The translations under genes were made by a program, and so were the position numbers. 48,839 nucleotides of DNA from Pseudoduganella violacea. GTDB lineage: Bacteria; Pseudomonadota; Gammaproteobacteria; Burkholderiales; Burkholderiaceae_D. The notes under the pieces were generated by a model. That model had not been told where the DNA came from. It saw nothing but the letters and a program-made list of their open reading frames with translations, and did not search any database. Each line of letters begins with the position of its first letter. Position 1 is the first letter of the stretch. Positions 24,241 through 33,013 of the stretch are shown here, one piece after another. The DNA is taken from assembly GCF_014191875.1 (NCBI RefSeq), contig NZ_JACHXD010000027.1:1-48839 (forward strand). Direction: 5' to 3'.

Positions 24241-24902
24241 GCCGTCGCGTCCAGACGGAAGCCAACGCCGTGCACGGTATGCAGCATGGGTTTGTCGAAA
24301 GGCTTGTCGAGTTCCTGGCGCAACAGGTAGAGATGGCTGCGCAGGGCGTCGGAATCGGGTGGTTCGTCCTGCCACAGCTTGCGCGTCAGCTCGGAGCGCG
24401 TGAGGATGCGCGGATGGGCTTCGGCCAGCGCCAGCAAAATGCGGTAGGCCTGCGGATTCAGCTTGAGCGCCTGCCCGGCGCGCGTGGCCGTCTGGCTGCG
24501 GCGATCGATGCGCAGCGCGCCAACCGCCAATTGATAATCCTGCCGGCGCAGCGCCAGGGCGCGGCAGCGCGCCAGCAATTCCTCCGGCGCAAAGGGCTTG
24601 ACCAGATAATCGTCGGCGCCGCTGTCGAAGCCGGCGAGCTTGTCCTGCAAGGTGTCGCGCGCGGTCAGCATCAGGACGGGGAGGCGGCGCGGCAGCTCGC
24701 GGCGCAGATGGCGGCAGACTTCCAGGCCATCCATACCCGGCAGGGCCAGATCGAGGACCAGCACATCATAATCCTGTTCCAGCGCCAGCTTCAAACCATG
24801 CAGGCCGTCGCCGGCAAAGTCCGCACTATAGCCGCCCTGCTCCAGCACCTCCGCCAGGTTGCGGGCCAGCAGAGCGTTGTCCTCCACCACCAGTACATTC
24901 AT
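24237..24902 (-). CDS. OmpR-family response regulator
   Basis: The 221-residue regulator has a receiver domain with Glu7/Asp8, Asp51 (LVLDLALPGMDG), Thr of LTARD and Lys102 (LVKPF), and a winged-helix DNA-binding domain (about 125–218, with RSELTRKLW and HTVHGVGFRL). It is most like QseB/PmrA/TctD regulators. It is first gene of the two-component operon. Upstream lie 78 bases without gene and then a perfect 24-bp palindrome. Confidence 0.93.
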   Translation of the reverse strand: MNVLVVEDNALLARNLAEVLEQGGYSADFAGDGLHGLKLALEQDYDVLVLDLALPGMDGLEVCRHLRRELPRRLPVLMLTARDTLQDKLAGFDSGADDYLVKPFAPEELLARCRALALRRQDYQLAVGALRIDRRSQTATRAGQALKLNPQAYRILLALAEAHPRILTRSELTRKLWQDEPPDSDALRSHLYLLRQELDKPFDKPMLHTVHGVGFRLDATA

Positions 24903-24980
24903 CGTCGTCTATCCCTTGGCCAGCCCCTGCAGATGATGCCAGCAGGCGCGTGAACCCGATGTGAAAATCCGCACCAACCA

Positions 24981-25033
24981 GCCGAGCCCGTGTCCACCAT
25001 GGTGCCTGGCACCATGGTGGACACGGGCTCGGC
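24981..25033. repeat. perfect 24-bp REP-like palindrome
   Basis: The arms at 24981–25004 and 25010–25033 are perfectly complementary around the loop CCTGG. The inner core GGTG-CCTGG-CACC matches the elements at 10578–10671, but the outer arms (GCCGAGCCCG) differ. It lies between the regulator start and the end of nusB, with no T-run. The outer arm sequence variation with a conserved core suggests a dispersed repeat family. Confidence 0.85.
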
Positions 25034-25046
25034 TATGCAGATGCAA

Positions 25047-25079
25047 AATGCCGCCCGGCCAGGACGGCGGGGCGGCATT
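25047..25079 (-). terminator. hairpin after nusB, possible terminator
   Basis: The stem AATGCCGCCC / GGGCGGCATT (10 bp, 13-base loop) lies 37 bases past the nusB stop on the minus strand. The following T-tract is poor (TTTTGC including the stem end), so it is a weak intrinsic terminator at best. Confidence 0.45.
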
Positions 25080-25115
25080 GCGGTGCCGTAGGCGGGCGCG
25101 TGGACCCGCCGCGGA

Positions 25116-25586
25116 TCAGCGTTTCTTGTCGCCGGCGACTTCGTCGGCGCGCAACTTGGCGGACAGCTTGTCCAGCACGCCGTTGACGTATTTGTGGCCA
25201 TCGATGCCGCCGAAGGATTTGGTCAGCTCGACCGCTTCGTTGATGACCACGCGGTATGGGATCTCGGGATGGTTCTTGAACTCGTAAGCACCGATCAGCA
25301 GCACGGCGTGCTCGATCGGGGACAGTTCGGCCACGCCGCGGTCCACCAGCGGCGCGAAGGTGTCGCGCAGGGAAACGCAATCCTTGATGGCGCCATACAG
25401 CAGATTGGTGAAGTACTCGGCGTCGGCTTTGTCGAAGCCGTGCGCGGCACGGATATTGTTGACGACCGTGGTCGCATCTTCGTTATTCAGCAGCCACTGA
25501 TACAGACCCTGCAGCGCGAACTCGCGCGCGCGGTGGCGCGGCGTGCGGTTCTTGCTCGGATTGGCGTGTGCAGATTTATCGGTCAT
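25116..25586 (-). CDS. nusB: transcription antitermination factor NusB
   Basis: The 156-residue all-helical protein has the N-terminal arginine-rich motif (RTPRHRAREFALQGLYQWL, about 13–31) that contacts boxA RNA and the later SPIEHAVLLIGAYEF and VINEAVELTKSFGG segments typical of NusB. It acts with NusE (S10) in rRNA antitermination. It follows ribH by 56 bases on the same strand, the common ribH–nusB order. Confidence 0.97.
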   Translation of the reverse strand: MTDKSAHANPSKNRTPRHRAREFALQGLYQWLLNNEDATTVVNNIRAAHGFDKADAEYFTNLLYGAIKDCVSLRDTFAPLVDRGVAELSPIEHAVLLIGAYEFKNHPEIPYRVVINEAVELTKSFGGIDGHKYVNGVLDKLSAKLRADEVAGDKKR

Positions 25587-25642
25587 GGTTTCCTACCTAT
25601 TCTTAAATACATATGGGGAGCGGCCGCGCGGGCCGCTCGGGA

Positions 25643-26134
25643 TTACTCGTCGCCGTCGTCGTCGTCCTGGTGCAGCTCTTCCAGGGCGATGGCCAGATTG
25701 GCCATTTCCACGGCCACGCGCGCCGCTTCGGCGCCTTTGACGGCCATGCGCACTTCGGCCTGCTCGTCGTTTTCGGTGGTCAGCACGGCGTTGGCGATCG
25801 GGATATTGCAGTCCAGGCTGACGCGCGTGATGCCGGCGCCGGACTCGTTCGAGACCAGTTCGAAGTGGTAGGTCTCGCCGCGGATGACGGCGCCCAGCGC
25901 GATCAGCGCGTCGAACTGCTCGGTCTCGGCCATCTTTTGCAGGATCAGCGGGATTTCCAGCGCACCCGGCACGGTCACGTGCAGCACGTCTTCGTCGGCC
26001 ACGCCCAGGTGCTTCAGTTCCGCCAGACAGGCCGACAGCAGACCATGGCACACGTCTTCGTTAAAACGCGCCTGTACGATGCCGATGCGCAGGCTTTCGC
26101 CATCCAGATTGGTTTCGTAGGTTCCTACAGTCAT
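25643..26134 (-). CDS. ribH: 6,7-dimethyl-8-ribityllumazine synthase
   Basis: The 163-residue protein shows IGIVQARFNEDVCHGLL (about 18–34), the VIRGETYHFELV segment with the catalytic His near 90, and VLTTENDEQA near 120–130. It condenses the pyrimidine from RibD with the butanone phosphate from RibB. It ends in an acidic tail (HQDDDDGDE). Order ribBA–ribH–nusB with gaps of 33 and 56 bases suggests an operon. Confidence 0.97.
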   Translation of the reverse strand: MTVGTYETNLDGESLRIGIVQARFNEDVCHGLLSACLAELKHLGVADEDVLHVTVPGALEIPLILQKMAETEQFDALIALGAVIRGETYHFELVSNESGAGITRVSLDCNIPIANAVLTTENDEQAEVRMAVKGAEAARVAVEMANLAIALEELHQDDDDGDE

Positions 26135-26167
26135 GACTTGCCTCTTTCGATAAATGGTTAATATAGT

Positions 26168-27280
26168 TTACGCGGCCGGCTTGGCCAGGAAACCGCTGAC
26201 TTCCAGCCCGAAGCCCGTCATCGACGGCATCTTGCGCGGGCTGGCCAGCAATTGCATCTTGCTCACGCCCAGTTCGCGCAGGATCTGGGCGCCGATACCG
26301 TAGCTGCGCAGGTCCATGCTGGCGGCGCGGCCCTGCGGCTTGGCGGCCGGCTGGCCGAGCGCGGCGAACTGGGTAAACAGCTGTTCGGCGGTCTCGCCGC
26401 AGTTCAGCAGCACGATCACGCCGTGCGGCGCCGCCTTGATCGCTTTCAGCGAGGATGACACATTCCACGAGTGGGTGGTGGCTTCCGTTTCCAGCAGGTC
26501 CAGGATGGACACCGGCTGGTGCACACGCACCAGCGAATCCTGGTCCGGCGCCACCGCGCCATGCACCAGCGCCAGGTGGGCGCTGCCGCTCGGCTTGTCG
26601 CGGAAGGCGATCATCTGGAAGTCGCCGTGGGCGGTGCGCAGCGGCCGTTCGGCCACGCGCTCGACCATGCACTCGTTCTGGCTGCGGTAGTGGATCAGGT
26701 CGGCGATGGTGCCGATCTTCAGGCCATGTTCCTTGGCGAATTCCAGCAGGTCCGGCAGGCGGGCCATGGTGCCGTCGTCCTTGACGATCTCGCAGATCAC
26801 CGAGGCCGGCGTCAGGCCGGCCATGGCGGTCAGATCGCAACCGGCTTCGGTATGGCCGGCGCGCATCAGCACCCCGCCCTTCACCGCGCGCAGCGGGAAG
26901 ATATGGCCCGGCTGCACGATGTCGCTCGGCTTGGCGTTCTTGGCCACGGCAACCTGGATGGTCTTGGCGCGGTCGGCCGCCGAAATCCCGGTCGTCACGC
27001 CCTCCGCCGCTTCGATCGAAACGGTGAAGTTGGTGCCGAAAGAGGTACCATTACGGCTGGTCATCATGCTCAGTTCCAGCTGGTCGCAGCGTTCTTCGCT
27101 CAGGGTCAGGCACACCAGGCCGCGCGCATGCTTGATCATGAAGTTGATCGCTTCGGGCGTGACGAAATCGGCGGCAAGCACCAGATCGCCTTCATTCTCG
27201 CGGTCTTCCTCGTCCACCAGAATCACCATGCGGCCAGCGCGCAGTTCGGCAACGATTTCTTCGGTGCTGGAAATAGACAT
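26168..27280 (-). CDS. ribBA: 3,4-dihydroxy-2-butanone-4-phosphate synthase with degenerate GTP cyclohydrolase II domain
   Basis: The 370-residue protein has an intact N-terminal RibB domain (1–205) with DEEDRENEGD (24–33) and the TGISAADRAKT segment. The C-terminal domain (about 210–370) aligns with RibA but lacks the three zinc cysteines: the place of the usual C-x10-C-x-C (after R-I/V-H) reads RVHQPVSILDLLETEATTHSW. It therefore should not open GTP. Similar RibBX-type proteins are described in proteobacteria. A separate ribA must exist elsewhere. I see no FMN riboswitch in the 222 bases upstream. Confidence 0.92.
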   Translation of the reverse strand: MSISSTEEIVAELRAGRMVILVDEEDRENEGDLVLAADFVTPEAINFMIKHARGLVCLTLSEERCDQLELSMMTSRNGTSFGTNFTVSIEAAEGVTTGISAADRAKTIQVAVAKNAKPSDIVQPGHIFPLRAVKGGVLMRAGHTEAGCDLTAMAGLTPASVICEIVKDDGTMARLPDLLEFAKEHGLKIGTIADLIHYRSQNECMVERVAERPLRTAHGDFQMIAFRDKPSGSAHLALVHGAVAPDQDSLVRVHQPVSILDLLETEATTHSWNVSSSLKAIKAAPHGVIVLLNCGETAEQLFTQFAALGQPAAKPQGRAASMDLRSYGIGAQILRELGVSKMQLLASPRKMPSMTGFGLEVSGFLAKPAA

Positions 27281-27502
27281 TATTCTATCCTTTTGTGAAA
27301 TGCAGGAACGGCAAATATTTCTTAACCCGCTATTTTAAAGGATTTGGCGCTGGCCGGCCGTAATTCCCTGCGGCGGACTGCAATTCTTCCTATTCCAAAA
27401 ATACCATATTATAAAGACGGTAACTTTCAAGCACGTCACAGCCGTGCGCCCTCCTCCTTAACTGAGGCGTAACATCAGTTCCACCCCCGCCAGGCAAACA
27501 CC

Positions 27503-30500
27503 ATGGCCACTATTCTCATCGTCGACGACCGCCCCAGCAACCGGGAATACCTGGTGACGCTGCTGGGCTTCAGCGCCCACCGCCTGCTCGAAGCCAGCGA
27601 TGGCGTACAGGCGCTGGCGCTGGCGCGCCGCGAATATCCCGACTTGGTAGTCACCGACATCCTCATGCCCGGCATGGATGGCTTCGAGTTCGTGCAGCAG
27701 TTGCGCGCCGATGCGGCGCTGGCCGCCACGCCCGTCATCTTTTACAGCGCCACCTATTCGCCGGACGAGATGCAGGCCATGGCCAGCAGCTGCGGCGTGC
27801 GCACGGTGCTGCCCAAGCCCTGCGAGCAGCAAGCGATACTCGACGCCGTGGCATTCGAGCTGGGACTGGACGCCGACGCGGATCACGGCGCCGCAGGGCC
27901 GCAGACCGCGGCGGCCGGCGCGCCGCCCGGCATGGGCGCGGGCACGGTGGACGCCGGCATCGCGCCGGCCGACGCCGCCAGCCGCCCCGCCTTCTTATCC
28001 AGCCAACCGGGTCCGGCCAGCCGCCTGATGGCCCTTCAGGAACTCAGCCTGCGCCTGAATGGCGAGCGCGATAGCGCGCAGATGGCCGCCGATTTCGCGC
28101 GCGCCGCCGCCGCCCTGCTGGACACCGAGGTGGTGGCACTCTGCCTGCTTCACAGCAATGAGAGCGGCGTCGGCCAACTGGCCGCCCACGGTCTCGACGC
28201 CAAGCTGCTGCAGGCCCAGGCCACCGACTCCGCGCGCTTCCCCGGCCAGCTGATGGAAAGCCGCCACCTGCTGCATCTGCGCGGCGGCGCGGCCGAGCTG
28301 CTGGCGCTGCCGGCCGGCCATCCGCCGGTGCATGAGGCGCTGGGCCTGGCGATCCGCGACGGCCTGGCGCTGCATGGCTGGGTGTATGCGGCCAATCCGC
28401 GCACCCGGCCCTTCAGCGGCGAGGACGAACAAATCTTGCTGCTGCTGGCCGCCCAACTGGCCGGCGCCTACCGCAATATGCAGCTGTACGAGATGGTGCA
28501 GCGCCACGCCGCCCATCTGCAAGTGGAAGCGGCCGCGCGCCAGGCCAGCGAGGCACGCTACCGCGCCATGAGCGAATCGGCACCGGACGCCATCATCGCC
28601 CTCGACAGCGAACAGCACATTCTCAGCTTTAACCGCGCCGCCGAGGCCATGTTCGGCTATGCCGCCGGAGAAGTGCTGGGCCGGCACGCCGCCCTGCTGA
28701 TCGCACCGCGTTCGCAGGCCGAGCACCAGGCCCGTTTCGAACACTACCGCGACACCGGCGAGACCAGCTATAGCGGCCGTCTGGCGGAGCTGCACGGGCG
28801 GCGCAAAAATGGCGAGGAATTCATCGGCGAGCTGTCGCTGTCGGTGGCCAGCGCCGACGGCGCGCCCTTGTTTACCGTGATCCTGCGCGACACCACGCAG
28901 CGGCGCGCCATGGAAGAGCGCCTGCGCCTGTTCGCGCGCGTCTTCGACAGCACCCAGGAGCGCATCACCATCACCGACGCTGCCGGCCGCATCGTGGCCG
29001 TGAATCCCGCCTTCACCCAGATCACCGGCTACGCGGAGAGCGAGGTGCTAGGCCAAAATCCGCGCCTGCTGCGCTCCGGGCGCCAGGAGCCCAGCTTTTA
29101 CCGCGAGATGTGGCACTGCCTGGAAACCCAGGGCCACTGGCGCGGCGAGATCTGGAACCGGCGCAAGAACGGCGAGGTCTATCCGGAGCGCATGAGCATC
29201 GACACCATGCGCGACGAGCGCGGCCAGGTGGCCGCCTATGTCTCGGTGTCGAGCGACATCAGCGCGCTGAAGCAAGCCCACTACCAGCTCGACTTCCTGC
29301 ACAGCCACGATCCCTTGACCCAACTGCCCAACCGCGCCCTGCTCAACGACCGGCTGCAACAGGCGATCCAGAGCGCGGAAGCCGGCACGCGCCAGGTGGC
29401 GCTGCTGCTGCTCGATATCGACCGCCTGCAGCGCATCAACGACAGCCTGGGCCACGAAGCGGGCGACCTGCTGTTGCAAAAGCTGGCGCGGCGTCTCAGC
29501 CTGACGGCAGGGCCGGCCGACACCCTGGCCCACCTGGGCGGCGACGAGTTCGCCCTGCTGCTCACCCAGTTCGACGATGTGGACGAAGTGATCGCCGCCG
29601 CGCGCCGCCTGCTGGCGCACCTGACCGAACCGCTCGACATCCACGGGCAGGAAGTGTATATCACCGCCAGCATCGGCATCAGCCTGTCGCCGCGCGACGG
29701 CGCTACCGCCAGCGCCCTGCTGATCGGCGCCGGCGCCGCGCTCTCGCATATGAAGCAGACGGGCCGCAACGGCTTCCGCTTCTTCACCACCGAGATGAAT
29801 GCCCACGCCCTGCGCTGGGTGACGCTGGAAACCCATCTGCGCCACGCCATCGAACGGCAGGAGCTGGAGCTGGTCTATCAGCCGCAGGTGTCGCTCAGCG
29901 ATGGCCGCATCAGCGGCATGGAGGCGCTGCTGCGCTGGAACAGCGCGGAGCTGGGCCGCGTCTCGCCGGCCGACTTTATCCCATTGGCCGAAGACAGCGG
30001 CCTGATTCACGAGATCGGCCGCTGGGTCCTGCAGCAAGCCTGCCGCCAGAACCAGCTCTGGCACGCGGCCGGCCTGGGCGAGCTGCCGGTGGCCGTGAAT
30101 GTCTCGGCCAGCCAACTGGCCAGCGGCCGCCTGCCGGACGAAGTGCGCGCCGCGCTGGCCGCCAGCGGCTTGCCGCCGCAATGCCTGGAGCTGGAATTGA
30201 CCGAGAGCGTGATGATGCGCGACTTCGAACATACGCAGGCGCAGTTGGCCGAACTGGCCAGTCTCGGCGTCTCCATCTCGCTCGACGATTTCGGCACCGG
30301 CTACTCCTCGCTCAGCTATCTGTCGCGCTTCACGCTGGACAAGCTGAAAATCGACCAGAGCTTCGTGCGCAATATCACCAGCGAGCCGCGCAGCGCCGCC
30401 ATCGCCCAGGCCACGGTGGCGCTGGCGCACGGCCTGAATCTGGTGGTGGTGGCGGAAGGCGTGGAAACGGCGGGCCAGCTCAGCTATCTGCGCGGCATCG

Positions 30501-31015
30501 GCTGCGACAAGATCCAGGGCTTCCTGTTCAGCGCTCCGCTGGCCGCGGACGATTGCGAGCGCCTGCTGCGCGAAGGACGGCGCCTGCTGCCCGAAACCCT
30601 GGAAGACATCGAGCTGACGCCCTCGCGCACCCTGCTGCTGCTGGACGACGAACCGAGCATCCTGTACGCCCTGGTGCGCCTGTTCCGGCGCGAAGGCTAC
30701 CGCGTGCTGATCGCGCACAACGCGCATCAGGCGCTGGAACTGCTGGCGGCCAATCCGGTGCAGGTGGTCATTTCCGACCAGCGCATGCCGGAAATGAGCG
30801 GCACCGAATTTCTGGCGCGGGCACGCGAGCTGTATCCGCACACGGTGCGCATGGTGCTGTCCGGCTACGCCGACCTGGCCACCGTCACCGACGCCATCAA
30901 CCGCGGCGCCATCTACAAATTCCTCAGCAAGCCCTGGGATGGCGAGGAGCTCAAACAAGCCGTGCGCGACGCCTTCGCGCTGGCCGAGCAGCAGGAAACG
31001 TTGCGCACGGAATGA
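27503..31015 (+). CDS. REC-GAF-like-PAS-PAS-GGDEF-EAL-REC signalling protein
   Basis: This very large (1170 residues) cytosolic protein has receiver 1 (1–120, Asp near 53 in VTDILMPGMDG), a Pro/Ala linker, a GAF-like region (about 175–335), two PAS domains (about 350–465 and 475–595), GGDEF (about 595–765, LGGDEF near 680) and EAL (about 780–1030, MEALLRW near 806, ELTESVMM, DDFGTGYSS, KIDQSF, AEGVET). A second receiver closes the protein (about 1043–1160) with LDDEPS, ISDQRMPEMSG near 1091 and SKPW, the form seen in RpfG-type regulators. All catalytic and phosphorylation residues are present. It stands alone, divergent from ribBA. Confidence 0.9.
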   Translation: MATILIVDDRPSNREYLVTLLGFSAHRLLEASDGVQALALARREYPDLVVTDILMPGMDGFEFVQQLRADAALAATPVIFYSATYSPDEMQAMASSCGVRTVLPKPCEQQAILDAVAFELGLDADADHGAAGPQTAAAGAPPGMGAGTVDAGIAPADAASRPAFLSSQPGPASRLMALQELSLRLNGERDSAQMAADFARAAAALLDTEVVALCLLHSNESGVGQLAAHGLDAKLLQAQATDSARFPGQLMESRHLLHLRGGAAELLALPAGHPPVHEALGLAIRDGLALHGWVYAANPRTRPFSGEDEQILLLLAAQLAGAYRNMQLYEMVQRHAAHLQVEAAARQASEARYRAMSESAPDAIIALDSEQHILSFNRAAEAMFGYAAGEVLGRHAALLIAPRSQAEHQARFEHYRDTGETSYSGRLAELHGRRKNGEEFIGELSLSVASADGAPLFTVILRDTTQRRAMEERLRLFARVFDSTQERITITDAAGRIVAVNPAFTQITGYAESEVLGQNPRLLRSGRQEPSFYREMWHCLETQGHWRGEIWNRRKNGEVYPERMSIDTMRDERGQVAAYVSVSSDISALKQAHYQLDFLHSHDPLTQLPNRALLNDRLQQAIQSAEAGTRQVALLLLDIDRLQRINDSLGHEAGDLLLQKLARRLSLTAGPADTLAHLGGDEFALLLTQFDDVDEVIAAARRLLAHLTEPLDIHGQEVYITASIGISLSPRDGATASALLIGAGAALSHMKQTGRNGFRFFTTEMNAHALRWVTLETHLRHAIERQELELVYQPQVSLSDGRISGMEALLRWNSAELGRVSPADFIPLAEDSGLIHEIGRWVLQQACRQNQLWHAAGLGELPVAVNVSASQLASGRLPDEVRAALAASGLPPQCLELELTESVMMRDFEHTQAQLAELASLGVSISLDDFGTGYSSLSYLSRFTLDKLKIDQSFVRNITSEPRSAAIAQATVALAHGLNLVVVAEGVETAGQLSYLRGIGCDKIQGFLFSAPLAADDCERLLREGRRLLPETLEDIELTPSRTLLLLDDEPSILYALVRLFRREGYRVLIAHNAHQALELLAANPVQVVISDQRMPEMSGTEFLARARELYPHTVRMVLSGYADLATVTDAINRGAIYKFLSKPWDGEELKQAVRDAFALAEQQETLRTE

Positions 31016-31106
31016 GCAGCGGCTTATTAGTGCTCGGCACGCCAGCTGCCGCTGTTGCCGCCAGCGCGCTGAATCGGTAGGAGCCGGCGACCAGTGATCA
31101 AACGAT

Positions 31107-32201
31107 TTACTCGTGCACGAAAAGCCAACCGTGATTGCCTATTGCTGGTTTATATTTCTCCGGCCAGTTGTCCTGAGCCGACGATGGCTGCTCAAACATG
31201 CCACTGTAGCGCAAAACCTCGGCACCGCCACCAATTTCGAACTTCGCCGCACCGCCAGCGTTTATCTTCCCCTTTAGTGCAAGAACCCGCCCGCCGGGAT
31301 CGGACGAGCACGTGCCTTGCATATCCCCTTGAATACTGATCTGGAACTGGCAATAGCCAGCAGCTTTATCGCTGCGGAAGTTTCCACGCCATTTGCCAGT
31401 CAGACTTTCCAGAGCGAATTTTTTCTGGCGAGTCGATGCAATCAGCAAACCGATCAGCTCCTCTTCATATTTTTCCACCTCGATCTGGCCGTTAAGCAGA
31501 TTGGTCGTGGTGGTGGTGCGCATCTGTTTGACATCGCGCCCGCTCAGGGCATCGCGCCAAATAGTATAGGTAATGGCTTTGGAAGAATTACCCTGCTTGA
31601 CCAGCGATTGTTCAATGCCTACCTTGACCGTATTGAAAACACCGCCCTTTACCGTCAGGGTCTCCGCAGCCAATGCTTGCCCAGTGAAGCTGACTGGCGA
31701 GATATCCTTGATGCGCGGGCAGTTATTGCCACTACCCTCAAAGCTTAGTGCCCATTTCTGGCCGATGGCAATGGTACTCGGCATCATGCGCAGAGGCGTC
31801 TTATAAAAGAAAGTACAGCTTTCCCGGCCATCGCCGTAGTAGTGGCCCAAAATGCCACGGTCATCGGTCAGTTGGGTGGAAAAACGGTCTACCTGGTCCT
31901 TGTCAGACGCAATGTTATTCTCTTGCCATGCCGAGCCGCCAAGCGGCGTGTATCCAAGCTGCTCTGAGCGGTAAGAAACGCTTACCGGTGTCGAAACGCC
32001 AGACTTGCTGGTTGCTACCCGCACCTCATAACTGACGTAATCGTCTATGGTTGGCGCGGCAATAGCGTAGCTTAAGGGCTTACCCGTATCCGGTGCGGCC
32101 TTATTGCTATCCTCGCCATTACCGCCATTACCACCACCACCGCCACATGCAGCCAAAGCACCAGCCGCCAACAAACTCCCCAAAATAACTCTTGCCACCA
32201 T
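31107..32201 (-). CDS. lipoprotein of unknown function
   Basis: ATG 32201 is chosen because GGAG lies 9 bases upstream; the earlier ATG at 32216 has no site. The 364-residue product has a signal peptide ending in a lipobox LAAC (Cys about 19), then a Gly-rich linker. The mature part has no domain I recognise; it looks β-rich with a few cysteines (Cys in ESCTFFY, NNCPRI, GYCQF, GTCSSD), which could form two disulfides. Base composition is clearly lower in GC than neighbours. It is likely an outer-membrane or periplasmic lipoprotein, possibly acquired. The 242 bases upstream are AT-rich and hold its promoter. Confidence 0.75.
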   Translation of the reverse strand: MVARVILGSLLAAGALAACGGGGGNGGNGEDSNKAAPDTGKPLSYAIAAPTIDDYVSYEVRVATSKSGVSTPVSVSYRSEQLGYTPLGGSAWQENNIASDKDQVDRFSTQLTDDRGILGHYYGDGRESCTFFYKTPLRMMPSTIAIGQKWALSFEGSGNNCPRIKDISPVSFTGQALAAETLTVKGGVFNTVKVGIEQSLVKQGNSSKAITYTIWRDALSGRDVKQMRTTTTTNLLNGQIEVEKYEEELIGLLIASTRQKKFALESLTGKWRGNFRSDKAAGYCQFQISIQGDMQGTCSSDPGGRVLALKGKINAGGAAKFEIGGGAEVLRYSGMFEQPSSAQDNWPEKYKPAIGNHGWLFVHE

Positions 32202-32443
32202 GTTTATGCGCTCCATGTAAAAAATGTATTATACAAATTAATATTTATTTAATGCAATATTTATACATGGAAAGCATGCCAATACCGGCCAGAACCTTTC
32301 CCGTACAATACTGCCGGACACTTATCGCGATTTAGCAGCACTAATCCGCCAGCAACAGCGCTTATCGCAAACCATCCCGCATCGGTGCCCCTTCGGGCAA
32401 AGTGGTGCCAGACAATCCCGTCCGCTCTCTGGAATACCTGCAT

Positions 32444-33013
32444 ATGAAAATCGTTTATGTGATCGCCGCCGCGCTTGGCGCCAGCGCCATCACCGCCTTG
32501 GCCGGCAACGCCGTGCCCCTGCCTGCGCAATGGCTGCTGGCGGGCGAATCGCCACGCCAGTATGTGGCCGGCGTGGATATGGATGCCACCGTCAGCGGCA
32601 AGGGCGCCAAGTTCCTGCGCCACGCCAAGGGCAATGGACAGAGCTGGGCCACCGTGATGCAGCAGATCGCACCCGACCACTACCTGGGCAAGCGCGTGCG
32701 CTTCCAGGCCAAGGTCAAGACCAAGGATGTCAGCGAATGGGCCGGCCTGTGGATGCGCGTCGACACGCCGCGCCGTTCCAAGTCCCCCTTCTATAACAGC
32801 GAAGACAAACCGATCAAGGGCACCACCGGCTGGCAATTGCGCAGCGTGGTGTTGGACGTACCGCAGGACGCAAACTCGATCTCGTTCGGCGTCATCGGCG
32901 GCGGCAAGGGTCAGGTATGGATCGATGCGCTGGCGCTGGAAATCGTGGGCAACGACGTGCCGGTCGACGTGCAGCCGAACTCCGATCCCTTGCCCACCAC
33001 GCCACAGCTTTGA
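32444..33013 (+). CDS. exported small jelly-roll-like protein
   Basis: ATG 32444 gives a clean signal peptide (MKIVYVIAAALGASAITALA, cleavage near 21); the longer frame from GTG 32402 would spoil it. The 189-residue protein has one domain (about 25–175) with the pattern GVDMDATVSGKGAKFL...YLGKRVRFQAKVKTKDV...WAGLWMRVD, which resembles the carbohydrate-binding-like β-sandwich found attached to some transcription regulators. No catalytic motif is seen. Its TGA overlaps the ATG of the LytS-type kinase (TGATG, 33011–33015), so it may be the periplasmic signal-binding part of that system, an inference from coupling. Confidence 0.8.
   Translation: MKIVYVIAAALGASAITALAGNAVPLPAQWLLAGESPRQYVAGVDMDATVSGKGAKFLRHAKGNGQSWATVMQQIAPDHYLGKRVRFQAKVKTKDVSEWAGLWMRVDTPRRSKSPFYNSEDKPIKGTTGWQLRSVVLDVPQDANSISFGVIGGGKGQVWIDALALEIVGNDVPVDVQPNSDPLPTTPQL

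Noticed and set aside
27281..27502. possible FMN riboswitch before ribBA
   Set aside because: The conserved AGGGCGGGG...CCCCACCGGCGGT blocks are absent on the minus strand.
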